A DNA stretch of 15,388 nt. Origin: Amoeboradix gromovi (Eukaryota > Sanchytriomycota > Sanchytriomycetes > Sanchytriales > Sanchytriaceae). The notes under the pieces were generated by a model. That model had not been told where the DNA came from, searched no databases, and was given only the letters and a program-made list of their open reading frames with translations. The stretch is from contig JADGIF010000193.1 in NCBI GenBank assembly GCA_018985225.1, forward strand, positions 1-15,388, given 5' to 3'. Position numbers and translations under genes: made by a program. Shown one piece after another: positions 1-8,815 of this stretch (positions are counted from its first letter, which is position 1; every line of letters begins with the position of its first letter).

Positions 1-66
1 AGAGAATAGCTGTACAGAATATTTATTTTTGAAATTTCGATACAAAAAGTTATTTATAAAAGTTAT

Positions 67-143
67 TTATTCTCCTTCCATACTCGTCAACTCCGCAACT
101 AGCTGAATGTCCACTCGTCTCTTAAATCCATAAAGTAATAAAG
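67..143 (-). CDS. Possible 3'-terminal coding fragment of a minus-strand gene
   Basis: On the minus strand this stretch reads 24 sense codons and a TAA, ending ...RRVDIQLVAELTSMEGE. The composition (charged, few AT-biased codons such as GCG, ACG, GAG) looks coding, and AATAAA follows downstream. The upper boundary is taken as the base after a TTTCAG acceptor-like site (144-149). A GTAACA...TTCAG segment just upstream would be a 25-nt intron that joins a further short open stretch, but that stretch soon meets a stop and no start or family could be found. I do not recognise the protein. It could equally be a decayed gene end or chance. Confidence 0.22.
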
Positions 144-236
144 CTGAAATAATTTTCCAAGTTGTTACAGAAAGTTAGTCCAGTTTTTATATTTGATGTC
201 CCACATGTAAGTTTGGGTTAATCTCAATCTCATTCT

Positions 237-246
237 GGGGGGGGGG
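237..246. repeat. G10 homopolymer
   Basis: Ten consecutive G residues on the + strand in an otherwise AT-rich spacer. No function can be assigned; it may be a slippage tract, and its exact length is a likely place for a sequencing error. Confidence 0.9.
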
Positions 247-443
247 CGTTGTGATTGGATTAATCTAATCTGAGTGGTATTAACCAAGAAAAACTAACTT
301 CAAGCTGCTTTCTGTAGTATTTAGGTGAATCAAAGGCGAAAACCTGTGCTTTCAAAATTGGTACTGTAGTGGATGGTGCAAATGTATTGTGGCACGATAA
401 AAATTGCTCAAAAAATGAAAAGCTAGCGGGACAAGAAGATTCG

Positions 444-961
444 CTTGAATGATACGGCTCGATTTTTTTCTCGAATAAATCATTTATCGTGAATTTTTAT
501 GCATTTTTATATAATTTCATGACTTTTCCAGATTTTTCCAATAGCTTCCTTTTCACAAATGGTAAATGTAATTAATGGATGTAATCCCAAATATGTCAAA
601 TTTAAATAAATAACAGGAACAGAATGCATTCATCAACACTGAGGAAGTGGTCCAAAACATGGAAGAATTAGATGTCTTTCAATGCCTAGAATGAGATGAA
701 CAATAAAAATAAACTAGTAAACTATTTATTTAATAATTAGTATGTCTCTGGTCTTACCGAATATGCGACAATAGAGATCATATGGAAGCAAGGAACATAT
801 ACATCAAGTATCTGCATCCTTGTTCAATCCCGCCTCAGGGTAGTGCAGGAGTGAGCAATCACTGTAACGGAGCATCTAGCATTGCTAGTTTCTCTGTGGA
901 AATTCTCGATTTCTCGGAAATCTGGACTTTTAACGAAGAGAGGAAACTAAGTTCAGTTTAA
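444..961 (+). pseudogene. Repeat copy A: decayed paralogue of the 9620-10114 locus
   Basis: This segment runs collinear with copy B at a nearly constant offset of about 9170 bp. Anchor pairs (A/B) are 444/9621, 532/9702, 677/9847, 821/9992 and 889/10060. The strongest block, 887-940 against 10058-10111, differs at only about seven positions over about 55, including one 1-nt deletion and one 1-nt insertion. The frame is open at 782-961 (59 aa, containing SFSVEILDF and NEE) and parallels B residue by residue without gaps from PP to LDF. The piece matching B's ELLEIFQRQKR reads EELDVFQCLE and then hits a TGA (692-694). The acceptor AG of B's candidate first intron is absent. I read this as a dead copy, though the 59-aa open frame could still be expressed. 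Confidence 0.55.
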
Positions 962-1119
962 ATAAATCCGTTTATAAAAGGTCGTGCTTGAGTCAAATTG
1001 CCCCGGTAGTGAGATTAATCTGGACTAACCTAAATTTACATCTTTACTGGATTGATTTTGCTTAGAGTTCAACACCTGGCGTACGTTGGCTGGGATTTTT
1101 TCGACAATAATTCACTTTT

Positions 1120-1335
1120 AGACCGGTCTGTATGTTCCGAATATAGAATATTGAGTCCTGCGTCACTTTTTGATGACTTCAGATTGGCATAGTCTTGCTG
1201 CCGCGGTTTTGAGACGTTTGTCATAGATGAAAAGAAAAAATCGAGTTTTCATACAATTATAATACTCTAGAAAAGAGGGCTAGTCAAACTATGAAGACTG
1301 AGCTATTGCAATTGACGGTTTATAGAATTCGAATC
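1120..1335 (-). repeat. Repeat copy C: inverted, decayed relative of the 9620-10114 locus
   Basis: On the minus strand, AGAGTATTATAATTGTATGA (from 1268 downward) matches AGAGTTTTTCAATTGCATGA of copy B (from 9701). ATCTATGACAAA is shared exactly (1228 downward; 9743 upward) and is followed by about 70% identity for roughly 35 bases. CAGG at 1160 downward lines up with CAGG at 9812. Coordinates of the three anchors sum to 10969, 10971 and 10972, so spacing is conserved. Small indels and a stop break the frame that is open in B. Copies C and A lie tail to tail, making the left region an imperfect, diverged inverted pair. The outer limits of C are uncertain. Confidence 0.5.
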
Positions 1336-1436
1336 ACTACTCTGTACTATGCTAAATAGTAACTTAAGTAAATTTTACCCATGCCAGTTGCAAGGGTTTA
1401 AGTTTAGAGCATAAATATTTTATTAATTAACTAATA

Positions 1437-1887
1437 CTAGCTAACGAACAAAGCACGAATATCTGCATCATCGACCACATCAACAGCCAAAAACCCTGTA
1501 TTAAAAAAAAGTACCTTTTGCGTTTTTTATAGATGGGTCAGCTCCAGCAGAAAGAAGCCTCTGAATTAGTTCATTGATACCCAAAAGTGCAGCTAAATGT
1601 AATGCAGTATTGCCCTGTCCAAAACACACGTTCAGATGTTCTGGGAAGCTAGATTCAATGATTTCGGCTGCTATAGAATCGTGGTGAAGAAGCATAGCAA
1701 GATGGAGAGGAGTGATGGATCCGATGAAAGCTCCCAAAAACTTGTACCCGTCATTGGCTACCTCGGACGGATAAGATATGTCACTGAATTTTGACTTTAT
1801 AGAAAGCAGTGACTTGTTTTGAATATGAGTTCTTACAGCATCTTTATCATTATTTTTTACTGCTAGGAAAAGATCTTGGCTACTCAT
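1437..1887 (-). CDS. Small ankyrin-repeat protein, two exons (19-nt intron)
   Basis: A 143-aa protein in two exons: 1515-1887 (start ATG 1885-1887, MSSQDLF) and 1437-1495 (stop TAG). Without splicing the frame ends at ...NAKGTFF; removing the 19-nt GT-AG segment gives ...NAKGFLAVDVVDDADIRALF, a typical ending of an ankyrin repeat. Repeats visible: residues about 52-80 (SITPLHLAMLLHHDSIAAEII) and 88-118 (GNTALHLAALLGINELIQRLLSAGADPSIKN), with a degenerate half-repeat before and after. Ankyrin repeats mediate protein binding; the partner is unknown, and the protein carries no other domain. It is read toward the gene-poor region and lies 151 bp downstream of the Yta7 gene on the same strand, so it probably has its own promoter in 1888-2038. 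Confidence 0.85.
1496..1514 (-). other. 19-nt spliceosomal-type intron in the ankyrin gene
   Basis: Minus-strand sequence GTACTTTTTTTTAATACAG, with GT at the 5' end and CAG at the 3' end, a T8 run and TTAAT as a possible branch site. It splits a Gly codon in phase 1. Its removal extends the ankyrin fold by 19 residues to a clean stop. Confidence 0.8.
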
Positions 1888-2038
1888 GGAAACAAAGTTT
1901 TAACTACGACGTTGGGTAAATAAAAATTTGTCTTGTTTCTGCGGCTATTTATTTGTCAATCAATATGGCATACACTATGATACTCTTTAGTTATAATTAA
2001 ACTAATAACGCTCTTCAATGTAACATATATTCATTTAT

Positions 2039-5000
2039 TCATTTAAAATCCTCAATCATAGTCATTATCATGTTTATCATCATGTCCACTGTCATTTTCT
2101 CGTTCCAGCACTTCTTTATCCTGTCACCCAGCTTTAAGCAATTACCCGCATTCTTTCCGATGCTCCATGTCAGGCATTTTGCCATAATCAGCAAAATTCT
2201 CTTTTTTTGGCTGCTTTTTAATGAGGCTTCTGATAGATTTATCGAAGGCTTGGGAGCCACATCTGACTTCTCACTGGTTTTTTCACAAACAGGGTCGGTT
2301 TCAGGCACCTGTTCAACATCATCTAATTCACGTAACTTATCCATGCTTTCATATACATCTTGAACAAAATTGCCATTAGCAAAGTTCTCATGCAGGTCTG
2401 TATTTTGCTCCACCTCTTGATCCGTGTCCTGATTTGCATCCCGCGGTATATCCTGATCCATAACATGTTCATCTAAATGGCCTTCCTCTGGGTCTACTCC
2501 TTCCTCTGCATCTAGTACTTCTATCGCGTTATCCACTAATTGATCTGATGCTTGACTGTTTGCATCTTCCACCATTCTTTTTAGGTTCAATCCCCTGCAT
2601 TCTTCTACGGTCTTGTTAAGTTTTCTACTTATGCTAGTTAAGGCTCTATACCCTGCCTTTTCACATTCCACTAACAGGTCTTTGTTTATTCTACTTATCA
2701 TGCTAACCACAACTTCCATCATCAAGTTAGCTTTCAGTCTATAGCCTACATCCAATCTATTGTATTTGATGCAGTTCAACCGAATCAAATCTAGATCATC
2801 CAAATACTCTCCAATGGTAAGGTACCCGCCCTGATCAATTTTATCAACAACATCTGTTAGACAAATTGGTTTCTTTATGAGAGAGTAATAGTCTTCATGC
2901 ACATGCGGATCTATAGGTTTTATAAACATCTTGTACTGTTTGTCTTTAATTATTTCTAATGTTATACTTCGTAATGCTATACGAAGCTCCCGAAGCACAA
3001 ACTCATCGTTTAAGAGACAAGCATCTATCTGGGCATCGGTAATTGTTGTGGCAACCACAGCGGGGATGGCAACTGGTGTGTGATCAGTAATTAATCGATC
3101 CACACAATTGCTAAGTAGCCTACCATAATATCTAATCAGGGCATCTTTTGAGGGTGTATCTACACGCATCAGCTTGCTGTTCTTCAGATTAAACAGATCG
3201 CTAGTTGACTTGGCATAATCAACGCAAGTAGCGACTACCAAAACATTTGAATTTAGCAGATATTCTAATAGGGAATATTCATGCTCACCAAGCATAGCAA
3301 GCCATTCATCAACACGTGGCATATATATTATAGATTCAGCACTCATAGCGTTCTTGAATAAATCATTTATGGCAGTGTTAGAGGTTAAAATGGTTTTGAA
3401 ATCGAGTATAGAGCAAGTGTGATTTAGAGCACCTCTGCATACATAATCGGCATCTTCACCGATTAGTAGTATACGTTGCCCATTAGTCAGAGTGTGTTGA
3501 ATGTGGTTAATAGCATTAACAAGGAGGGAGATGTTATGCTGAACTAATAGAGCGTCACTTGGCAGCAGAGGACGTAGGCTACTAACATTGATGTTTCTAA
3601 GGGAACTTGGGATGGTAGAAGCAACCGCTTGAATAAAATCATGCCTAGTAACAGAGAGGGAACTAAAGTCCCAACTTGTATTACTGTCAGTGTTGTTATA
3701 GATAAAGGGACAATTCCTACGAATAGCAATCATTGCAGCCTCCGTACACATATACTTCATATCAGCACCACAATACGATTCACACTGCTTCGCGATTTCA
3801 ACAAACAATGCTTGCTTGTTGGGTATTTGCATCAGCTTACAGTTGACATTCATCATTTTTATTCTAGCTTCTAGATTAGGAAGTGAGAATGCCAGTTCCT
3901 TGTCAAACCTGCCAGGTCGACGTAGAGCAGAGTCGATGTTGTCAACTCTGTTAGTCGCTCCAATAACAATGACATTACCTCGGTTGGTGCAGCCATCCAT
4001 AAGCGCGAGCAGTGTAGCAACTATAGAAGCATGAATCTGATCTTGTTTACCCGTTCTAGTGGGAGCCAAACCATCTATTTCATCAAAAAATATTATCGAG
4101 GGTTGCTGCTGCATAGCTTGATCGAATAATGTTTTAAGTTGTTTCTCAGCCTCTCCCACCCATTTGCTTAGTATATCAGCGCCCTTGCGCACAAAAAATG
4201 TGATGTTACTGTACTGACTAGCCAATGTTTTCGCTAGTAGCGTTTTACCAGTGCCTGGTAAGCCAGTAAATAGCACACCCTTTGGGGGAGTTATTCCCAT
4301 TGTAGTATACAGTTGAGGGTATAATAATGGTAGGATTACCATTTCCTTCATCTGATTAATTTGATCATCAAGTCCAGCCAAATCGCTAAAAGGTATTTTG
4401 TCATTGATCACTGTAGATAATTGAACAGGCTGCTTGTCTTTTAAAGCATTAGAACCACGAGCTAAATAGTCGTACCAAGTCAAATATCGTGAATCACCGG
4501 GAATGCTGTTGTAACCCGTTTTAGGGGTTATGTCAGTATTTGGTGGACAGAGATAATTGTAAAACCATAAAGACCATGAAACGGGTTCCTCTTGGTCAGA
4601 AACACCGGTAGACTTACTAATTCTTTCTTTTACTTGGCTTTGTATCATATCTCTGAGCGTGTTCTGCTTTGCGTCGTATTCCTTAATCTCGTTATTAATT
4701 CTAAGTTCGTCGTCGCTATCGTTACTATCATTTGCATCTTTGGTATAATTGATTATACGTTTTTTTTTGTTTTTCTTCGATTCTTGCTCAATAAGGTTTA
4801 TTACATGCTGCGTGGACTGGTAATCTGTGAAAGGTCTAAAATCCTTCTTTTTACGAAGAGTCCTTTTGGTACTTACTGTGTTCGCATTTGCATTTCTATT
4901 TGTTGTCCGGCGACGAAAGGAGTAATAAGTGTTGTCAGGTTCAATCGAGTGTTGAGACTCGTAGTCATCACTTGAGGATTCATGGACCGATTTGTAATCA

Positions 5001-5614
5001 GATTCATTATCATCTGAATCATATGCTTCTTCCTCTTGATCTTCACCCCCAAAATAATCATTTTGCTCCATTTTGTTCAGTTCATTAAGTGGTTCAACAT
5101 CTACAGGTTCATCGTTAAGACCCGCAAGTACTGATTCTTTATCTTCCTGCTGAGGTAGATCGTCTTGTGGTTCCTCTACTTGTAAAGATTCATTTAACTC
5201 ATTTTCATCCAAGTTCAAAGAGTCCTTATGTTCTATCACAGCATGCGCTTTACCGCTATTGGGACTAGAGTTCCTGTCTCCAGCGCTATGATCCTCATGA
5301 TCCTCATGGTCCTCATCCTCCACAATTATGTTTTCTTTATCTCTTTGAATACGATTATTCACAAAATGCTCATCATCATCAAAATCGTCCTCCAAAGAAT
5401 ACCTGCGGATTGCAGTTTTGCGAATATTGTATGCTAACTTGCGTCTTTTGCGCGGAGGATTATTCTCTGGATGTCGATGATAAAAATGATCATAATCATC
5501 AACAACTATTCTTCGAGATTTGCTCAAACGAGTTGATCTGCGAGTAGGACGTTCGTTGTCACTATTGCTGGAGTCGGAGCCTTCGTAATAATTTGTGCGA
5601 GAGGAATGCCTCAT
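2039..5614 (-). CDS. YTA7: Yta7/ATAD2-type AAA ATPase with bromodomain
   Basis: A 1191-aa nuclear chromatin ATPase; the family remodels or evicts histone H3-H4 and affects chromatin boundaries and transcription. Residues 1-300 are acidic and basic low-complexity sequence with nuclear-localisation-like clusters (PRKRRKL 54-60). AAA domain D1 spans about 405-665: Walker A GLPGTGKT (451-458), pore segment KWVGEAE, Walker B IIFFDEID (507-514), sensor GATNR (552-556) and arginine finger region RRPGRFDKE. The second AAA domain (about 685-845) lacks a Walker A, as in the family. The bromodomain (about 870-985) keeps the acetyl-lysine Asn in IKYN (N952). Length fits the family. Start: first ATG, 137 bp from the divergent Mtr4 start. 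The last 50 residues look out of frame with an acidic tail expected here (see findings). Confidence 0.95.
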   Translation of the reverse strand: MRHSSRTNYYEGSDSSNSDNERPTRRSTRLSKSRRIVVDDYDHFYHRHPENNPPRKRRKLAYNIRKTAIRRYSLEDDFDDDEHFVNNRIQRDKENIIVEDEDHEDHEDHSAGDRNSSPNSGKAHAVIEHKDSLNLDENELNESLQVEEPQDDLPQQEDKESVLAGLNDEPVDVEPLNELNKMEQNDYFGGEDQEEEAYDSDDNESDYKSVHESSSDDYESQHSIEPDNTYYSFRRRTTNRNANANTVSTKRTLRKKKDFRPFTDYQSTQHVINLIEQESKKNKKKRIINYTKDANDSNDSDDELRINNEIKEYDAKQNTLRDMIQSQVKERISKSTGVSDQEEPVSWSLWFYNYLCPPNTDITPKTGYNSIPGDSRYLTWYDYLARGSNALKDKQPVQLSTVINDKIPFSDLAGLDDQINQMKEMVILPLLYPQLYTTMGITPPKGVLFTGLPGTGKTLLAKTLASQYSNITFFVRKGADILSKWVGEAEKQLKTLFDQAMQQQPSIIFFDEIDGLAPTRTGKQDQIHASIVATLLALMDGCTNRGNVIVIGATNRVDNIDSALRRPGRFDKELAFSLPNLEARIKMMNVNCKLMQIPNKQALFVEIAKQCESYCGADMKYMCTEAAMIAIRRNCPFIYNNTDSNTSWDFSSLSVTRHDFIQAVASTIPSSLRNINVSSLRPLLPSDALLVQHNISLLVNAINHIQHTLTNGQRILLIGEDADYVCRGALNHTCSILDFKTILTSNTAINDLFKNAMSAESIIYMPRVDEWLAMLGEHEYSLLEYLLNSNVLVVATCVDYAKSTSDLFNLKNSKLMRVDTPSKDALIRYYGRLLSNCVDRLITDHTPVAIPAVVATTITDAQIDACLLNDEFVLRELRIALRSITLEIIKDKQYKMFIKPIDPHVHEDYYSLIKKPICLTDVVDKIDQGGYLTIGEYLDDLDLIRLNCIKYNRLDVGYRLKANLMMEVVVSMISRINKDLLVECEKAGYRALTSISRKLNKTVEECRGLNLKRMVEDANSQASDQLVDNAIEVLDAEEGVDPEEGHLDEHVMDQDIPRDANQDTDQEVEQNTDLHENFANGNFVQDVYESMDKLRELDDVEQVPETDPVCEKTSEKSDVAPKPSINLSEASLKSSQKKRILLIMAKCLTWSIGKNAGNCLKLGDRIKKCWNEKMTVDMMINMIMTMIEDFK
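2202..2208. repeat. T7/A7 homopolymer in the Yta7 3' coding end
   Basis: Seven T on the + strand (A7 in the sense of the gene). Upstream of it the protein looks like a normal charged tail. Downstream a neighbouring frame gives a more hydrophilic sequence (KENFADYGKMPDMEHRKECG and a stop) than the annotated one. A length error of one base here would change the C-terminus. Confidence 0.7.
5291..5317. repeat. 9-bp tandem repeat, three units, inside Yta7
   Basis: Two exact units ATCCTCATG (5291-5299, 5300-5308) followed by a third with two changes (5309-5317). On the sense strand it encodes an EDH tripeptide repeat in the acidic N-terminal region, a likely length-variable microsatellite. Confidence 0.85.
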
Positions 5615-5751
5615 ACTCCTTTGTAAAGAAAAATTAAATACGACGACACCAACAACACAGAAGAAAGTGTAGTGTACATTTTACAAGCATTCGCAGAATT
5701 CTAAATTCAAATTAATCCAGCAACCCGGGTTAGAGGAGGAAACTTTTCAAA
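5615..5751. promoter_or_regulatory. Divergent promoter region, Yta7 / Mtr4
   Basis: The two start codons face away from each other across 137 bp, so both promoters must lie here or overlap the genes. No clear TATA box is seen. The sequence is AT-rich with a GGGTTAGAGGAGGAAAC stretch just before the Mtr4 start. Mtr4 has an A-rich start context (TTTTCAAAATG). Confidence 0.6.
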
Positions 5752-8700
5752 ATGTTTGATGTTTTTGACCAACAACTAGATTTAAAGGCAATGGAAAACG
5801 CTGTCAAAAGGACTGCGGAACAACCCCAAGCTGAAAAAAAGCAAAAGCAATCATCAATCAGAATACAAGAAGACCATTTTGAACATAATTCTAAACATTC
5901 TGTGCGGCATGTAGCTTGTGTTCCTAATGAATTACCATATAAAAGTATTTCTGATTACGCCATTAAAGAGAGATGCAGAACTTGGGAATTTGAGCTAGAT
6001 CCTTTTCAAGAAATTGCAATTCGTGCAATTGATAGAGAGGAGAGTGTTTTAGTTGCTGCCCATACTTCAGCTGGTAAAACTGTGACTGCGGAATATGCCA
6101 TTGCTAAAGCTCTGAGAGATAACCAGCGAGTCGTTTATACTTCCCCAATTAAAGCTCTATCTAACCAAAAATATCGTGATTTTAAGAAGATATTTAATGA
6201 TGTTGGTTTAATGACAGGTGATAATCTGATTGACCCTAGTGCTTCCTGTCTTGTTATGACTACTGAAATTCTTAGATCTATGTTTTATTTAGGAAGCGAA
6301 GTGTTTCGCGAAGTAAGTGTTATCATATTTGATGAAGTTCACTACTTGAGAGATAAGGAGCGCGGTGTTGTATGGGAGGAATCCATTTTACTGGCTCCTA
6401 AATCTGCTCGTTTTGTTTTTCTTTCTGCTACTATTCCGAATGCTGCTCAATTTGCTTCTTGGATCGCAAACACACATGACCACATATGCCACGTCGTTTA
6501 TACTGATTTTAGACCTGTACCTCTGACTCACTACATTTACCCTCTAGGAGGCTCTGCTATTTACAATGTTTACAATGGAGTTGATTTCAATAATGACTCT
6601 TTCCAAAAAGCAATGAAAGAAATTGAAAACAGTTCATTTAACCGTAAAAAAATGGGCACACAACGATCTCTAAGCAAATTAAACCAAATGGACGAGAATC
6701 CAGTGGAAAAGATTGTTAAACTGCTGACAAAAAAGGGAATGGATCCCATAATTATGTTTTGTTTTTCTAAACGCGATTGTGAGAGTTATGCAGTTAAAAT
6801 CAATTTGGATTTTAATGTAGAAGAGGAAAAAGACGCTATTGATATAATTTATAGCAAGGCTATGATGAAGTTAGAAGAGCAAGATAGATTGCTGCCTCAA
6901 GTTGAATCCTTGCTGCCAATATTGCAACGTGGTATTGGAATCCATCACAGCGGAATGCTACCTATACTGAAAGAGATTGTTGAGATACTGTTTGGAAAAG
7001 GATTGATTAAAGTACTGTTTGCCACAGAAACATTCTCCATTGGGCTGAACATGCCGGCTCGTACTTGTTGTTTTACAGGATTAAAGAAATTCGACGGTAA
7101 AGAAATGAGGTTGCTATCAAGCGGAGAATGGATTCAAATGAGTGGTAGAGCTGGGAGAAGAGGGCTAGATGACCAAGGTTTGTGTGTAATGATGATTGAT
7201 GAGCATGTCGAAAGCGATTCACTGCTTGGAATGATAACGGGTGAAGCTTTACCTTTAAATTCAGCGTTTAGGTTAACGTATCATATGCTGCTAAACCTAA
7301 GTAGAGTAGAAGGAATAGACTCCAAAGATTTATTAAAATCCTGTTTCATGCAGTATCAAAAGGTTGATGTGCTACCTCAATTGCAGCAGAAATTGAGTTC
7401 TCTTAACAGCCAGTATTTGAACACTGTTATAGAACAAGAAGATTTGATCAGAGATTACTGTACAAATTTGAACGAATTTAATCATTATAAACAGATTATT
7501 CATAGCCATATGAATATGCCCAACTATTGTACTCCATTCCTTACTACTGGCAGAGTAGCACATGTGGTGTATAAAGATAAAGATTTTGGCTGGGGAATTG
7601 TTTGTGGAATTAAAAGTAAAAAGAATAACAGCAAATCGCAAAGAAGTACTGTCAGGTATGAAGTAGATGTCGTACTAAGGGTACAGACACCTAAGAAGGT
7701 AATAGACGGTAGGTTTCATGGTAACATATCCCAAGTGCTACCAGCTCTATCGAAAGCAACTCAATTCGACAATTATTCCTTTGCGGCTTTAACCGACGGC
7801 GTAGAGGAAGACATGCCCGGTGTGATGGTTATCGTACCCTGCTACCTAGACACTATTCATGAAATGAGTACTTGCAGAGTGCAAATGCCTGAGTCTTTGA
7901 TAGGAGACAAAAATAGAAAAGTGATGCATCGTGCATTAACTATGATTCGTGAAAAATATGCAGTTCTACCTTTGTTGGATGTGGTTGATGATTTGAATAT
8001 TGTTGAAATAGAGTGTTTGGATGCCGTGAAGGCGTTTAACAAATGTAAAACGAATTTAGAAAGCAATGAGCTTCTGAATGACAAAACACTACTAAGGGAC
8101 TTGCACAAGCAATACACCACCAAGTCAGCTATGAAAGACGAGATCAATCAAATAGAATTAGAAATCACTGATGCTAATCAAGTCATTTCTCTAGTGGAAC
8201 ATGACGCTTATTTGAAGGTTTTAAAGCAGCTTAATTATGTAAGCAATAATATTATAGAAACCAAAGGTAGAGTAGCTTGCGAAATAAGTGCTGGTGATGC
8301 TGTTTTAATCACCGAATTGATATTTAATGGGTTTTTCAATCAGTTGTCACCTGAAGTGATTGTGGCCGTATTATCATGTGTGGTATTTGCTGAAAAGTAT
8401 GACGACAATGTGCCTTTACCCAAGGATGTTCAGGAACCATTAAAGCAATTCCAAGAGACTATAGAACAATTGACTAAGCATTCAATAAAATGTGGACTAA
8501 ATGTGGAATTAGAGTCTTGTTTGCTACAGTATCGGACCGAGTTAGTGCCTGTAGCCTATGCGTGGAGTAAGCAGGTGTCTTTTGTGGATATTTGTAAAAT
8601 GACAGATGTTTACGAAGGCAGTATCGTGCGAATGTTTAGAAGATTAGACGAACTGTTAAGACAAATGCATCAGGGATGTATGGTGGTAGGAAACACTACA

Positions 8701-8775
8701 TTAGCAGCAACATTTGATATATGCAGCACCAAGATAAGAAGGGGAATAGTTTTTACAGAAAGCTTGTACTTGTAG
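5752..8775 (+). CDS. MTR4: Mtr4, nuclear exosome DExH-box RNA helicase
   Basis: A 1007-aa Ski2-like 3'-5' RNA helicase of the TRAMP/nuclear exosome system, which unwinds and feeds rRNA precursors and other nuclear RNAs to the exosome. The N-terminus MFDVFD matches the LFDVFE-type motif by which yeast Mtr4 binds Rrp6-Rrp47. RecA1 (about 78-250) has the Walker A in AHTSAGKT (103-110), DEVH (194-197) and SATIPN (225-230). RecA2 (about 315-510) has the QMSGRAGRRG motif VI near 462-471. The arch with its KOW-like beta domain covers about 560-790 (VAHVVYKDKDFGWGIV near 602). The C-terminal helical bundle/DSHCT domain runs from about 815 and ends in the family signature GIVFTESLYL. Sequence through the arch and C-terminus fits Mtr4 rather than Ski2. 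No intron is needed. Stop TAG, with AATAAA 41 nt after it. Confidence 0.97.
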   Translation: MFDVFDQQLDLKAMENAVKRTAEQPQAEKKQKQSSIRIQEDHFEHNSKHSVRHVACVPNELPYKSISDYAIKERCRTWEFELDPFQEIAIRAIDREESVLVAAHTSAGKTVTAEYAIAKALRDNQRVVYTSPIKALSNQKYRDFKKIFNDVGLMTGDNLIDPSASCLVMTTEILRSMFYLGSEVFREVSVIIFDEVHYLRDKERGVVWEESILLAPKSARFVFLSATIPNAAQFASWIANTHDHICHVVYTDFRPVPLTHYIYPLGGSAIYNVYNGVDFNNDSFQKAMKEIENSSFNRKKMGTQRSLSKLNQMDENPVEKIVKLLTKKGMDPIIMFCFSKRDCESYAVKINLDFNVEEEKDAIDIIYSKAMMKLEEQDRLLPQVESLLPILQRGIGIHHSGMLPILKEIVEILFGKGLIKVLFATETFSIGLNMPARTCCFTGLKKFDGKEMRLLSSGEWIQMSGRAGRRGLDDQGLCVMMIDEHVESDSLLGMITGEALPLNSAFRLTYHMLLNLSRVEGIDSKDLLKSCFMQYQKVDVLPQLQQKLSSLNSQYLNTVIEQEDLIRDYCTNLNEFNHYKQIIHSHMNMPNYCTPFLTTGRVAHVVYKDKDFGWGIVCGIKSKKNNSKSQRSTVRYEVDVVLRVQTPKKVIDGRFHGNISQVLPALSKATQFDNYSFAALTDGVEEDMPGVMVIVPCYLDTIHEMSTCRVQMPESLIGDKNRKVMHRALTMIREKYAVLPLLDVVDDLNIVEIECLDAVKAFNKCKTNLESNELLNDKTLLRDLHKQYTTKSAMKDEINQIELEITDANQVISLVEHDAYLKVLKQLNYVSNNIIETKGRVACEISAGDAVLITELIFNGFFNQLSPEVIVAVLSCVVFAEKYDDNVPLPKDVQEPLKQFQETIEQLTKHSIKCGLNVELESCLLQYRTELVPVAYAWSKQVSFVDICKMTDVYEGSIVRMFRRLDELLRQMHQGCMVVGNTTLAATFDICSTKIRRGIVFTESLYL

Positions 8776-8815
8776 TTCTTTAGTGGATCAGGATTATGCG
8801 ATTAATTAATTTAGC

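Larger units (their letters stand above)
1..1436. other. Gene-poor region with decayed repeat copies
   Basis: No open frame of 60 or more codons starting from ATG is found here, in contrast to the tight packing of the rest of the window. Contents: a possible minus-strand coding end (67-143), a G10 tract (237-246), an open 44-codon + strand stretch ending at 452, and two diverged copies of a repeat that recurs at 9620-10114, one on + (444-961) and one on - (about 1120-1335). The 318-452 open stretch reads ...AKTCAFKIGTVVDGANV..., matches nothing I recognise and has no ATG. No tRNA or rRNA could be supported. Confidence 0.6.

Noticed and set aside
318-452. 44-codon open stretch resembling a zinc-finger (C...W-H...C)
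   Set aside because: The cysteine and histidine spacing does not match PARP-type or other fingers I know, it has no start, and it abuts a decayed repeat.
562-616. 55-nt GT-AG segment in copy A joining ATG (559) to EQNAFINTEEVV
   Set aside because: Much longer than the supported introns, and the joined product is 26 codons ending at a stop that looks like a decay mutation relative to copy B.
818-830. tRNA B-box-like TGTTCAATCCC in copy A (possible tRNA-derived SINE)
   Set aside because: No T-stem pairing around the loop, no A box at the right distance, and copy B lacks the motif at the aligned place.
4592-5437. Several + strand open frames opposite Yta7
   Set aside because: They mirror low-complexity acidic and basic stretches of the Yta7 N-terminus and show no family features.
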